A stretch of DNA of 41,242 nucleotides. Origin: an uncultured Anaerolineae bacterium (GTDB lineage: Bacteria; Chloroflexota; Anaerolineae; Anaerolineales; Villigracilaceae). A program made the translations under genes and the position numbers. Positions 25,510 through 33,549 of this stretch are shown here, piece by piece. Location of the stretch: NCBI GenBank assembly GCA_937120535.1, contig CAKZJX010000082.1, positions 1-41,242 of the forward strand, in the 5' to 3' direction. The notes below the pieces were generated by a model. The model was not told the origin of the DNA. It saw nothing but the letters and a program-made list of their open reading frames with translations, and did not search any database. Position 1 is the stretch's first letter. The number at the start of each line of letters is the position of its first letter.

Positions 25510-26553
25510 CTAGTAGAAGATTCGCACCGCCGTGCCCAGGCCGCGGAAGTAATATTTTGTGTTTAGGTCGCTTGCCTGATGGCCGGGCATCGCCCAGCGG
25601 AAGAGCCACAGTGCTTCCGGAGTCCGCATGTTGATGCAACCGCGGCTCATCGGGGCGCCAAAGTTGTCGTGCCAGTAGGTGCCGTGGAAGGCGTGGCCAT
25701 ATTCGGTGAAATACAATACCCAGGCTACGCCGGGCAATTCGTAGTCGTTGATGTCGGCAAATAGATTGCCGTTCCCCATGTGTACCGAAGGCTGTTTCTC
25801 GGAAATGCGGAAGGTGCCGGTGGGGGTGATGGTGGAGATGGTTCCCGGCTTGCGCGGGTATTTGGCGCCGGAGGAGATCTTGGCCTGGAAGACCGGTTGG
25901 TCGTATTCGTAGGCTATCAGGGTTTGCGTGGTCAGGTTGACGTCGATGCGCTTTTTTTCTAGGGGAACGTCTGGCGAGATTGGCCCGAGTTCTTCGTGGG
26001 GGATCGGCCGAACGTGAAGTGAGGAGAGGTAGTAAGTGCCGACCACGTCGAACACACGGTACCAGGGCGTTCCATCTGGCCCTTCTGCGATGGCGTCAAT
26101 CCAATGCACTGAATCGTAGTACAAGCGCAGATTGGGCCGCCAACCATAGCGTTTGGAGTATTGGTAGGCCTGGGTGTAGGGCACGGTCACTTCGACCAGT
26201 TGGCGCGTGCCTTCGGGCAGGGAGGACAAAGGTGGGTTGAATAGGATTTTTACTCGCTGTAGGCGGGCACGATGGAGGTATCCTCTCCATACCCGATACC
26301 AAACAGGGTTATGAGCTGGGCCGTCTGGACTATGCACTTCTTCGTAGATTTGCACGAGTTCGTCGCGGTAGTAGGTCATGACGATCGGGCTTTTGTCGTT
26401 GGGTTCTTTGTATACGCTGACTGAGGTGGTGGTCACGCGGCCCAAGGTGGAGTCATCGAAGCGAAACGAGAAGGGAAGAACAGGGGAGAAGGCCAATGCG
26501 CCGATGGCTAAGCCGCTCAATTTGAGGAAGTCGCGCCGCGATAGTCGAGTCAT
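25510..26553 (-). CDS. Tat-exported L,D-transpeptidase (YkuD)
   Basis: A 347-residue cell-wall enzyme that would make or attach meso-diaminopimelate-type cross-links. The N-terminus MTRLSRRDFLKLSGLAIGAL is a twin-arginine signal. Residues about 40-120 form an SH3-like region, and the YkuD domain occupies the C-terminal half, with the catalytic motif HGTYWHDNFGAPMSRGCINM including Cys306. The enzyme is followed after 3 nt by the DNA methyltransferase gene. TACAAT at 26566-26561 puts the predicted start 1 nt before the ATG and there is no ribosome site, so it is probably leaderless. Confidence 0.9.
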   Translation of the reverse strand: MTRLSRRDFLKLSGLAIGALAFSPVLPFSFRFDDSTLGRVTTTSVSVYKEPNDKSPIVMTYYRDELVQIYEEVHSPDGPAHNPVWYRVWRGYLHRARLQRVKILFNPPLSSLPEGTRQLVEVTVPYTQAYQYSKRYGWRPNLRLYYDSVHWIDAIAEGPDGTPWYRVFDVVGTYYLSSLHVRPIPHEELGPISPDVPLEKKRIDVNLTTQTLIAYEYDQPVFQAKISSGAKYPRKPGTISTITPTGTFRISEKQPSVHMGNGNLFADINDYELPGVAWVLYFTEYGHAFHGTYWHDNFGAPMSRGCINMRTPEALWLFRWAMPGHQASDLNTKYYFRGLGTAVRIFY

Positions 26554-26560
26554 GGTTATG

Positions 26561-26566
26561 ATTGTA
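26561..26566 (-). promoter_or_regulatory. -10 box for leaderless L,D-transpeptidase gene
   Basis: TACAAT on the minus strand; predicted +1 at 26554, one base before the ATG. No Shine-Dalgarno sequence. Confidence 0.5.
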
Positions 26567-26633
26567 CTCGAAATTGGAGCAAGATCGCTAAGAGCCGGCC
26601 GGGTGAGGTCTTTCAGGGGGCCGGCCCAATGAA

Positions 26634-26668
26634 CTCAGGCCACCGGGCGCGGTATCCGATGGCCTGAG
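26634..26668 (-). terminator. Hairpin downstream of the PilZ gene
   Basis: Perfect 9-bp stem CTCAGGCCA/TGGCCTGAG with a 17-nt loop; followed on the minus strand by TTCATT. Weak terminator or other RNA structure. Confidence 0.4.
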
Positions 26669-26809
26669 GGTCAAGCCGAAGAGAACGAGCGTTTTTAAAG
26701 GCGCAATGATGAGATAGGCACGCAGCAGAAGAGAGGATCGAAGAAGACTAGTCGAGAAGTAACCTGTCGCCCGTTTTTCTTACGAGACCAGCAGGGCGTT
26801 GTTTGTAGC

Positions 26810-27199
26810 TCACTTCCATAGATAATCGTCTTTCCGTTTTGTCTCCTGAGGAGAGGGGGTACCGTATTTTTCAAACATACGGGTGAAAATCTCGTAGTCG
26901 CCGGGCGTCATGTTGGTGATTTGGAACCCAACGTTGAACAACGTGGGATCGATGGGGTCCACCTGACACCATTTGCTGCGCGCAGTAAAGACCATGAAGC
27001 TCTTGTGAGCAATGTCGGGGGTAAGATCGATGCGCAGGCGATAGTCTCGGTTGATGGGCAGGGCCTGTAGGGTATCTAGGCGGAAGCCGCCTATGCTGAT
27101 GTCTGCCAAATGGCCGAGGGGTTGGCCGCTTGTGTCGTCCAGGACGCGTATGTAGTAAGAAAACACTCGCCTTGGCAAATTGCGCCTTTCAAATGGCAT
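26810..27199 (-). CDS. PilZ domain protein
   Basis: A 129-residue single-domain PilZ protein, a likely c-di-GMP receptor. The RxxxR motif is present as RRNLPRR at residues 5-11 and the (D/N)xSxxG motif as DISIGG at about 35-40. The strand-rich middle and C-terminal helix agree with the family. The start ATG has AAGGAG 6 nt upstream. No diguanylate cyclase or phosphodiesterase of the GGDEF/EAL/HD-GYP type is visible in the window. It is divergent from fumarase; a TTGAAT-17 bp-TATATA promoter lies at 27243-27271. Confidence 0.85.
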   Translation of the reverse strand: MPFERRNLPRRVFSYYIRVLDDTSGQPLGHLADISIGGFRLDTLQALPINRDYRLRIDLTPDIAHKSFMVFTARSKWCQVDPIDPTLFNVGFQITNMTPGDYEIFTRMFEKYGTPSPQETKRKDDYLWK

Positions 27200-27242
27200 A
27201 GGATCTCCTTGCGATCAACGTTCAATCTGACAATTTTGATAA

Positions 27243-27271
27243 TATATATAACAAGGTTGGGTGAGATTCAA
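27243..27271 (-). promoter_or_regulatory. Promoter of the PilZ gene
   Basis: On the minus strand TTGAAT (27271-27266), 17-bp spacer, TATATA (27248-27243) in an AT-rich block. Predicted +1 near 27236, leader about 37 nt. Confidence 0.5.
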
Positions 27272-27357
27272 GTTAAGAAAGATGAGCAATGGCCGGTTGA
27301 TCTTTCGGAGAAACGCTGTGATGGCGCTGTTTCTGCGGCTAAAGGGGAATTTTTTCA

Positions 27358-27385
27358 TTGCCTTTTTGGCGTTTTGGGGTATCAT
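27358..27385 (+). promoter_or_regulatory. Promoter of the fumarase operon
   Basis: TTGCCT (27358-27363), 16-bp spacer, TATCAT (27380-27385). Predicted +1 near 27392. Confidence 0.5.
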
Positions 27386-27401
27386 GCAGGAGAAGTGAGA
27401 G

Positions 27402-28289
27402 ATGGAGAGAGCCATGAGAGATCTAACGAATGAGATCATTGAGTTGATCCGCCGCACGTCTACTCGTCTGCCGGCGGATGTGGAGGAGCGCCTGCGGGCA
27501 GCGATTGAGAAAGAAGCACCCGGTTCGGCGGCGCGTAACGCCCTGGAGACGATTTTGAAGAACATCGAACTCTCGCGCCAGAAATCTACGCCGATCTGTC
27601 AGGATACAGGCACACCGATTTTCTACGTCCACTATCCAGAAGGATGGAGCACACGCGCTCTCCGTGAACAGATTCGCAACGCGATGGCTGAGGCCACAAA
27701 GCGTTCCTACATGCGCCCAAACGCTGTGGATGCTATTTATGATCGCAACACTGGCAATAACTTGGGGGGAGATGATTTCCCCTACATCCACTTTGAAGAG
27801 GTGGATGCCGATCAGCCGTTGGTTATCGAGTTGATGTTGAAGGGTGGGGGGTGTGAGAATGTGGGTCGCCAATATTCGCTGCCAGATAATGAGTTGGGGG
27901 CGGATCGCGATCTGGCCGGCGTGCGCAAGGTAGTGCTGGATGCGGTGCAAAAGGCCCAGGGCCAGGGGTGTGCGCCAGGCATTCTCGGCGTGGCCATCGG
28001 CGGCGATCGCAGTTCGTCGTATCTCAAATCAAAAGAGGTGTTGTTCGAGAAGATCGGCGTGCGTAATCCCGATCCAGAGTTGGCGAAGCTGGAGGAGCGC
28101 CTGACCGAGGAGGCTAATCAGCTTGGCATTGGCCCGATGGGCTTCGGCGGTCAGACGACCGTGCTCGATACTAAGATCGTCGGCTTGAGCCGGCTGCCGG
28201 CCTCGTATTTCGTTACCGTCTCGTATATGTGTTGGGCCTATCGACGGCGCAAGATGATCGTCCGCGGCGATCAGGTGGAATATGAGTAG
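27402..28289 (+). CDS. Class I fumarate hydratase, alpha subunit
   Basis: A 295-residue subunit of the two-subunit, [4Fe-4S] fumarase that interconverts fumarate and malate. The cluster cysteines are in STPICQDTGTP, KGGGCENVGR and GQGCAPGILGVAIGGDRSSS, in the expected spacing for the TtdA/FumA N-terminal domain. The next gene encodes the beta subunit. Two ATGs compete: 27402 and 27414; the second has GGAGAGAG close upstream and gives MRDLTNEIIEL, so the true protein may be 4 residues shorter. The related L(+)-tartrate dehydratase is an alternative substrate assignment, but fumarase is more usual. Confidence 0.9.
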   Translation: MERAMRDLTNEIIELIRRTSTRLPADVEERLRAAIEKEAPGSAARNALETILKNIELSRQKSTPICQDTGTPIFYVHYPEGWSTRALREQIRNAMAEATKRSYMRPNAVDAIYDRNTGNNLGGDDFPYIHFEEVDADQPLVIELMLKGGGCENVGRQYSLPDNELGADRDLAGVRKVVLDAVQKAQGQGCAPGILGVAIGGDRSSSYLKSKEVLFEKIGVRNPDPELAKLEERLTEEANQLGIGPMGFGGQTTVLDTKIVGLSRLPASYFVTVSYMCWAYRRRKMIVRGDQVEYE

Positions 28290-28321
28290 CAAACGTCGAA
28301 TGTTCGGTTCGGAGGACAACC

Positions 28322-28948
28322 ATGCGCGAAATCACGATCCCGATTGACGATGAGGTGATCCGCAGTTTGCATGTGGGCGATTCGGTGGCTTTGACCGGCA
28401 TCATGGTCACTGCGCGCGATGCGGCCCATAAGTGGATGGTGGAAACGTTTATCAAGAAGACCCGCCCTCCTCAGGGAGAGGACGAACAAGTCTACGAAGC
28501 ATTGAAGAAGCTGCTCAACGGCGGTGTGATCTATCACTGTGGGCCGGTGGTTTCCAAGGATGAAAATGGCGAATATCACTTCTTGGCAGCCGGCCCGACG
28601 ACCTCGATCCGCGAGGAGCCATATCAGGCCGATGTGATGAAGCATTTCAACGTCAAAGGGGTGATCGGCAAGGGCGGGATGGGTGCGAAGACCCTCCAGG
28701 GGTGTCGCGAGACGCCTGGGGTGTATTTCCACGCCGTCGGAGGAGCAGCTACCTTTCTGGCGCAGACGGTCGAGAAGGTGCATGGGGTGTATAAGCTCGA
28801 GTTCGGCGTGCCGGAGGCCCTGTGGGTGATCGAGGTCAAGGAGTTCCCTGCGGTGGTCACCATGGATGCTCACGGTCAAAGCCAACATGCGATTGTCGAC
28901 GCCGCTTCGCGCCAGGTATTGGAGGAGTTGCTGAATAAGCCGTATTGA
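28322..28948 (+). CDS. Class I fumarate hydratase, beta subunit
   Basis: A 208-residue C-terminal-domain subunit of class I fumarase/tartrate dehydratase. LHVGDSVALTGIMVTARDAA, YHCGPVV, AAGPTTSIREEPYQADVMKH and GKGGMGAKTLQGCRE are characteristic and include the substrate-binding arginine and lysine region. It follows the alpha gene by 32 nt, with GGAGGAC before the ATG, so the two are co-expressed. Length matches stand-alone beta subunits (about 190-210). Confidence 0.92.
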   Translation: MREITIPIDDEVIRSLHVGDSVALTGIMVTARDAAHKWMVETFIKKTRPPQGEDEQVYEALKKLLNGGVIYHCGPVVSKDENGEYHFLAAGPTTSIREEPYQADVMKHFNVKGVIGKGGMGAKTLQGCRETPGVYFHAVGGAATFLAQTVEKVHGVYKLEFGVPEALWVIEVKEFPAVVTMDAHGQSQHAIVDAASRQVLEELLNKPY

Positions 28949-29041
28949 GCTCGGCGGGTTGGTTAGGGAGCCGTTCGAGCGCCTTCGTCCGATCGTCCAA
29001 GGGCCGGCTTTGCGGTAAGACCGAGGGATGTTGGACTGCAG

Positions 29042-29692
29042 TTATGGGAGAGGAGGGTCTGGCGCCGGCTCGGCTGGGGGAGCGAAGAGGAAGGTTTTGC
29101 GATGGATAGGCGTGTAGCCATGCTCCAGGATAGCACGGCGATGAAGCGCTGTGCCATATCCTTTGTGGCGGGCAAAGCCGTAGCCTGGATAGCGACTGTC
29201 TAGATGGCGCAGGTAGGCATCGCGAGCGGTTTTGGCCAGCACCGAGGCGCAAGCGATGCTCAGCGAACGGCGATCGCCCTTGACCAGGGAGGTGATGGAG
29301 AGCTCGAGCTCGGGGAGCAGACCAAAATCGGTGAGCAGGTGATCGGGAAGCGAAGGCAGGCCGGCCAGGGCGCGTTCGGCCGCTAGGCGGGTGGCTGCCA
29401 AGATGCCCAACGTATCGATCTCTTCGGCGGAGGCCCAGCCCAGGGTCCAGGAATCGGCCACCTGGCAGATCAGTTGGGCGGCGCGCTCCCGCGCGGGTGG
29501 GGTCATCTGTTTTGAGTCGCGCACCCCGCACAGGGTGGAGTGGAGAAGCGGGCGGTGAGCAGGGAGGACGACTACGGCTACGGTCACCGGGCCGGCTAGG
29601 GCGCCGCGTCCAGCCTCGTCCATTCCGGCGACAATTTTTGTGCCGTTGTTCCACAGGGAGTATTCGAGCGAGAGATCGGGCAGGTCAGTCAT
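29042..29692 (-). CDS. rnhB: Ribonuclease HII
   Basis: A 216-residue RNase HII that removes ribonucleotides from DNA-RNA hybrids. Active-site residues are in IVAGMDEAGRGALAGPV (Asp, Glu), VRDSKQM, and LVKGDRRSLSIACASVLAKT followed by ARDAYLRHL (Asp residues). HKGYGTALHRRAI near the C-terminus is also diagnostic. The last 15 residues are a Pro-rich tail. The ATG at 29692 overlaps the preceding GT2 gene by 8 nt (ATGACTGA), so I prefer it to the ATG at 29725, which would lie well inside that gene. Confidence 0.93.
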   Translation of the reverse strand: MTDLPDLSLEYSLWNNGTKIVAGMDEAGRGALAGPVTVAVVVLPAHRPLLHSTLCGVRDSKQMTPPARERAAQLICQVADSWTLGWASAEEIDTLGILAATRLAAERALAGLPSLPDHLLTDFGLLPELELSITSLVKGDRRSLSIACASVLAKTARDAYLRHLDSRYPGYGFARHKGYGTALHRRAILEHGYTPIHRKTFLFAPPAEPAPDPPLP

Positions 29693-30404
29693 AGCAACCG
29701 CGCAAGGCATTGGCATGGATGACAAAGATATCGCGTATCATGCGTAGCGCATCACGTATTACGCTCAATTTGGTGGCTGCATCGAAGCGCCAGCGGATGG
29801 GAACTTCTTGAATGGTCAGGCGGTAGCGCCGGGCTAGGTAGAGGATTTCAATGTCAAACGACCAGCCGATTAGGGTTTGGCGCGAGAAGAGTCGCTGGGC
29901 GGCATCGGCGGTGAAGCATTTGAAGCCGCATTGGGTATCGTGCATGCCGGGCAGGATGAGCAGACGAATGGCTAGGTTGATCAGGCGCCCACCGAGGTGG
30001 CGGTAGAGGGGCTCGCCGATCCGTTCCGCGCCGCGGGCCTCGCGCGAGGCGATCATCAGGTCGGCTTGAGCGGCTGGGGGGAGGAAAAGCGGCAGTTGAT
30101 CGATGGACATCGACAGATCGGCGTCGCACATGAAGCGATAAGCACCACGTGCGGCCAACATGCCACGACGCACGGCGTTTCCTTTTCCGCGCTGCTCTTC
30201 GTGGATCACGTGCAGCGCTGGGTAGCGCAGGGCGTATTCCTGGGCGATGGCCAGGGTGCGATCGGTGCTGCCGTTTTCGACGACGATCACTTCAGCCGAG
30301 TAAGGCTGGGTTTCTAAGAAAGCAAACACTTGTTCCAACGTTTGGGACAGGCGGCGTTCTTCGTTGTGGGCAGGGATGATGATCGAGAGGAAGGGTTGGG
30401 TCAA
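29685..30404 (-). CDS. Family 2 glycosyltransferase (dolichyl-phosphate sugar synthase-like)
   Basis: A 239-residue GT-A fold transferase. SIIIPAHNEERRLSQTLEQV starts the nucleotide-binding domain, VVENGSTDRT follows, and MCDADLSMSIDQLP holds the DxD motif. GMHDTQCGFKCFTADAA is typical of dolichyl-phosphate beta-glucosyl/mannosyl transferase-like enzymes that act on polyprenyl phosphates. No C-terminal membrane domain is present. The start is TTG, overlapping the stop of the upstream NERD-like gene (TTGA). Confidence 0.88.
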   Translation of the reverse strand: MTQPFLSIIIPAHNEERRLSQTLEQVFAFLETQPYSAEVIVVENGSTDRTLAIAQEYALRYPALHVIHEEQRGKGNAVRRGMLAARGAYRFMCDADLSMSIDQLPLFLPPAAQADLMIASREARGAERIGEPLYRHLGGRLINLAIRLLILPGMHDTQCGFKCFTADAAQRLFSRQTLIGWSFDIEILYLARRYRLTIQEVPIRWRFDAATKLSVIRDALRMIRDIFVIHANALRGCYD

Positions 30405-31423
30405 GGCTGGAGTCGGCTAAAGATCAGGATAGCCCCTCCGATCAGGACACATAGTTCGACCAGCACCAGGACGGCCAGGACGATAATTTGGGGAACAGTG
30501 AGGCCGAACAGACGGCGCCTGCGGAGCGCTGGTCTGCTTTGTGAGGCGATCGTTTCGGGCGAGCGTGGCTTGCGGACGAAAACCGTGGGCGAGGTGTCGT
30601 TCTCGAAGGCCAACTCTGGCGGGGAGCCAGGTTGCCGGGCGGCGGTGGGTGGTTCTTCTAGACGCTGTTGGGCGGTTTCGATCAGGGCGTCGCTCTGCGG
30701 GGCATGTAAGATGGTTTGCAGGCGCGAGGCGGGGATGGCCTCAGGTGGCTTGGAAGGCGGTTCTTCTCGGTCAGGGCCGGCGGGGGGAGAAGGAGCGCCC
30801 TCAGCGGTCGGCGGCTTGGCCGGGCGCAGGGGGCGTGGGTGTTCGAGGCGATCTACTAAATCGTTCACTTGAATGGCCGAATAGATCGGCCGGGCGGTGA
30901 GCAGGCCGGCGGCGAAACGCTCTATGGCGTCGAACATCACTACCCGCACGTTGGGGCGGATCGACTCAACATGAAGCCCCGGATTGGCTGCTATGAGGAT
31001 CGGCTCCACCGGCGCAGCTAGTTTCATCCCTTGCCGTTCCAAGAAGACCTGCACAGCGCGGGCCAGGCGCGCCGTGAAAACGATTAGGTTGACCGGATCG
31101 GGTTGAAATCGTCCATCAATCACGGAGCCCCATTCGTCGCCCCGTGCCCGATAGACTCCCTTGAGAGGAATGGCTTCGATGACGTAGATACCGGCCGGCC
31201 CGATCAGGACCAAGGGGACGATGATCTCGCTGCTCCCCAGGCGCTGGTTGCGAAACAGGGTGTATCCTTTTTCGAGGACGCGATTGAGTTGATCGATCAC
31301 GACTTCTTGGGCTTGCAGTTTGGCCGGCCAGGAATAGCCGTAGGTCAACATGCCTTTCAGGCGGTTGATCAGGCTAAGTTGACCTTTCTCATCGATCAAG
31401 GGAGTGTGGTCAATGACCTTCAT
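30401..31423 (-). CDS. NERD-like domain protein with C-terminal membrane anchor
   Basis: A 340-residue protein. Residues 20-160 resemble a nuclease-related (NERD) domain: QEVVIDQLNRVLEKGYTLFR, VLIGPAGIYVIEAIPLKGVY and a following strand-rich part. Residues about 195-290 are Pro/Glu/Ser-rich and probably disordered. A single hydrophobic helix lies near 308-333 (VPQIIVLAVLVLVELCVLIG). In NERD proteins catalytic residues include an acidic residue and a Q/E-x-K; here only the EAIPLK element is similar, so activity is uncertain. It is 27 nt after a small protein gene and overlaps the GT2 start. Function is unknown. Confidence 0.65.
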   Translation of the reverse strand: MKVIDHTPLIDEKGQLSLINRLKGMLTYGYSWPAKLQAQEVVIDQLNRVLEKGYTLFRNQRLGSSEIIVPLVLIGPAGIYVIEAIPLKGVYRARGDEWGSVIDGRFQPDPVNLIVFTARLARAVQVFLERQGMKLAAPVEPILIAANPGLHVESIRPNVRVVMFDAIERFAAGLLTARPIYSAIQVNDLVDRLEHPRPLRPAKPPTAEGAPSPPAGPDREEPPSKPPEAIPASRLQTILHAPQSDALIETAQQRLEEPPTAARQPGSPPELAFENDTSPTVFVRKPRSPETIASQSRPALRRRRLFGLTVPQIIVLAVLVLVELCVLIGGAILIFSRLQP

Positions 31424-31450
31424 GGACGATCTTCCACCATCGGTGAGGCG

Positions 31451-31759
31451 TTAGATGGCCAGCGCCCCTTCGAGGTAATCGCGCTCTGCATCTGGTTTGG
31501 TGGAGATGATCTCCTTCCCATTGCGCGACAGGAGCAACACTTCGTGAGCCGGGTCAAAGGTGCCGGCCAGAAATTCGAGACGCTGACCGGTCACAAACCG
31601 CTTGCGTGCTTTCAATCGTTCGATTAAGGCCGCTCGATCGAGCAGGATGCAATCTGAAAAAGCGGCCCCTCGTCGTTCGTAGGCACGGACGAATGCGATC
31701 TGTCCTTGAGGCGAATAGCGCACCGCCTCGATCACGCCGTCGAATCGTTGCTTCGGCAT
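31451..31759 (-). CDS. Small hypothetical protein
   Basis: A 102-residue protein that I do not recognise. The real start is the ATG at 31759, preceded by GGAGG with 7-nt spacing; the 35 codons upstream in frame have no ribosome site. The composition is mixed beta-like and charged (FDGVIEAVRYSPQGQIAFVR, RGAAFSDCILLDRAALIERL). TAAAAT at 31784-31779 suggests its own promoter. It is followed 27 nt later by the NERD-like gene. Confidence 0.7.
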   Translation of the reverse strand: MPKQRFDGVIEAVRYSPQGQIAFVRAYERRGAAFSDCILLDRAALIERLKARKRFVTGQRLEFLAGTFDPAHEVLLLSRNGKEIISTKPDAERDYLEGALAI

Positions 31760-31778
31760 GCTTTCACCTCCGTAGGGT

Positions 31779-31784
31779 ATTTTA
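31779..31784 (-). promoter_or_regulatory. -10 box of the small-protein/NERD/GT2/rnhB unit
   Basis: TAAAAT on the minus strand; predicted +1 near 31772 and a 13-nt leader containing GGAGG. Confidence 0.45.
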
Positions 31785-31817
31785 GCATAAACTTTTGGAG
31801 AACCAAACGCACTGCTT

Positions 31818-33527
31818 CTACGACGAACCCGATGTCGGTTGATCGCGTTTCTTCTGTTCCTCACGAAACTGATCGGCGCTCAGATGATAAATGGCGAACC
31901 ATTCAGCGATCCGTTCCCGTTCCTGAGCCACCTGGGTTGCGGTTTTGGCGGCAGCGCGCGCCATTCGCCGGCGGTCAATGTCCGATTGTACAGTTGCCGG
32001 ATCGACCACATCCTGAAATTCCATTGTTGAACCGCCCACCGAGATATACACAGTACCAAAGTTCAACAGGTTTCCAGCCAAGCCTACTCGTTGGAACTCG
32101 GTGCTCAGAATGTTCTCCAAGGGCGCTGAGCGTCGCTGCTCAGTGACAAAGGGTTTTTTGTCGACATCAATGATCTGGTCCGAAGTGACCATGAAAACAT
32201 CGTCCTTCCAATCCCAATACTGGTATCCCCACCACATCAGGAAGGGGAGGCATAAGATCGGCAGCGATAACACCAGCGTGTCAATCACCAGCCGGCCCTC
32301 TTGGATGGCAATCAGAGGCGTCTCTGGTGATGGATAGATCAAGAGTGAGAAGACGCGTACCACCCATCCGCCCAGCAGCAAGCTCGCCATCAGGGTGGGC
32401 ACCCAAACCTTTCTCAAGAGCACGAAGGGATGCTTGCGGTAGATGATCTTATCACCCTCTTCTAGGCGTACCGAGAACAATTGGGCAACCGCCAGCCGTA
32501 ACGCGCTGGGTTTTTTGGCCGGTGGCGGCGCAGGAGGCACCACCGGCGGTGGTGGTTGAGGCATAGGCAGGCCCAATCGCTTGCGGATGGCGTTTTTCAG
32601 AGCATCTTTCTCCTCGCTCAGGATGCGGTCTTTTGCCCGTCCCCAATACTCTTCCACCGCCCGAGCGGCGAGCGTAGGATGGCTGATGTACTCAAACGGG
32701 ATCTTGCCGACAAACGTGCGCACAATGACCGTGCCGTAATCGAACGCGCCCCCGATCGGATCGATGGCCGTCTCCACCGATAAAATGGTGTGAAGCGGCG
32801 CTTCGTGACGGCTATCAAACAAGCCGACCACTTTTTCCACCCACACTACGCGTTGGTTGGTCACCATGTAATAATCGTTTTCCCAATCCACCACTTCCCA
32901 GATGATCCAACCAATGATGCCCAAGATCAGGACAATTGCCACAGCAAACGGCCAGATAGCTGCAGTGAGCAATCCCCACCCAAACAGCAGAGCCGGCGCC
33001 ACAAAAGAAAGGATCGGCAAGACTAACGAACGCCATAAGACAACAGGGTGCTTGCGTGCCAGGAAATACACCACCTCATCCGGTCGCACCCATTTGAAAT
33101 GCACCTTACGCCATAGCCGGTGGCTGCTGATTACCACGTGAAAGTTGGTCTTAAGACCGGGGGATCGCTTGAGGAAGTCCTTCAACTTCCCGTACTCCAA
33201 CACCAGCAAATGCCCATTGGTCAGGGCGGCCACCGAAGCCACGCAAGGCTGGCGGCTGAAAAATTCTTCTTCGCCGAAGAAGTCCTGGGTGGTTAAATGA
33301 GCCAGGTTTTTCTCCTGACCTCTCCTGCCGGTTTGATACACCCGAAACGTGCCGCTATAAATCAAAAAGATGGCCTCGCCCGGCGCACCCTGGTTCAGGA
33401 TCACCTCCCCATTCGTCACCTGTCGATCGGTCATCATTTCGGCCAGGGCATTCAGATCGTTGTCCGAGAGGCTCCGAAAGAGATGGATTTTCTTTAGGAA
33501 AGCGATGCGCTGCTCGGTAGTAGTCAC
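31818..33527 (-). CDS. cNMP-binding-domain protein fused to two PH-like membrane modules
   Basis: A 569-residue protein. Residues 15-130 form a cyclic-nucleotide-binding-like domain (FRSLSDNDLNALAEMM, GEVILNQGAPGEAIFLIYSG, FFGEEEFFSRQPCVASVAAL). The usual Arg of the phosphate-binding cassette is replaced by Cys95, so nucleotide binding is doubtful. Two similar modules follow, each a pair of hydrophobic segments plus a bacterial PH-like domain: NDYYMVTNQRVVWVEKVV and DDVFMVTSDQIIDVDKKP are equivalent starts, and DYGTVIVRT and NFGTVYISVGG equivalent ends. A Pro-rich linker separates the modules. Start is the GTG at 33527, preceded by TAGAAT with no ribosome site (predicted leaderless). Function is unknown. 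Confidence 0.8.
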   Translation of the reverse strand: MTTTEQRIAFLKKIHLFRSLSDNDLNALAEMMTDRQVTNGEVILNQGAPGEAIFLIYSGTFRVYQTGRRGQEKNLAHLTTQDFFGEEEFFSRQPCVASVAALTNGHLLVLEYGKLKDFLKRSPGLKTNFHVVISSHRLWRKVHFKWVRPDEVVYFLARKHPVVLWRSLVLPILSFVAPALLFGWGLLTAAIWPFAVAIVLILGIIGWIIWEVVDWENDYYMVTNQRVVWVEKVVGLFDSRHEAPLHTILSVETAIDPIGGAFDYGTVIVRTFVGKIPFEYISHPTLAARAVEEYWGRAKDRILSEEKDALKNAIRKRLGLPMPQPPPPVVPPAPPPAKKPSALRLAVAQLFSVRLEEGDKIIYRKHPFVLLRKVWVPTLMASLLLGGWVVRVFSLLIYPSPETPLIAIQEGRLVIDTLVLSLPILCLPFLMWWGYQYWDWKDDVFMVTSDQIIDVDKKPFVTEQRRSAPLENILSTEFQRVGLAGNLLNFGTVYISVGGSTMEFQDVVDPATVQSDIDRRRMARAAAKTATQVAQERERIAEWFAIYHLSADQFREEQKKRDQPTSGSS

Positions 33528-33533
33528 GTTCCT

Positions 33534-33539
33534 ATTCTA
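33534..33539 (-). promoter_or_regulatory. -10 box for leaderless cNMP/PH membrane protein gene
   Basis: TAGAAT on the minus strand; predicted +1 at 33527, the G of the GTG start. No useful ribosome site at proper spacing. Confidence 0.45.
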
Positions 33540-33549
33540 GCACGAATCG

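Larger units (their letters stand above)
26554..26809. other. Intergenic region with inverted repeats
   Basis: No gene is visible. It contains a perfect 9-bp inverted repeat, CTCAGGCCA (26634-26642) with TGGCCTGAG (26660-26668), and a GGCCGGCC-rich partial hairpin at about 26593-26626. On the minus strand these lie after the PilZ gene and could end its transcript, although T tracts are weak. The L,D-transpeptidase -10 box is at 26561-26566. Confidence 0.5.
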
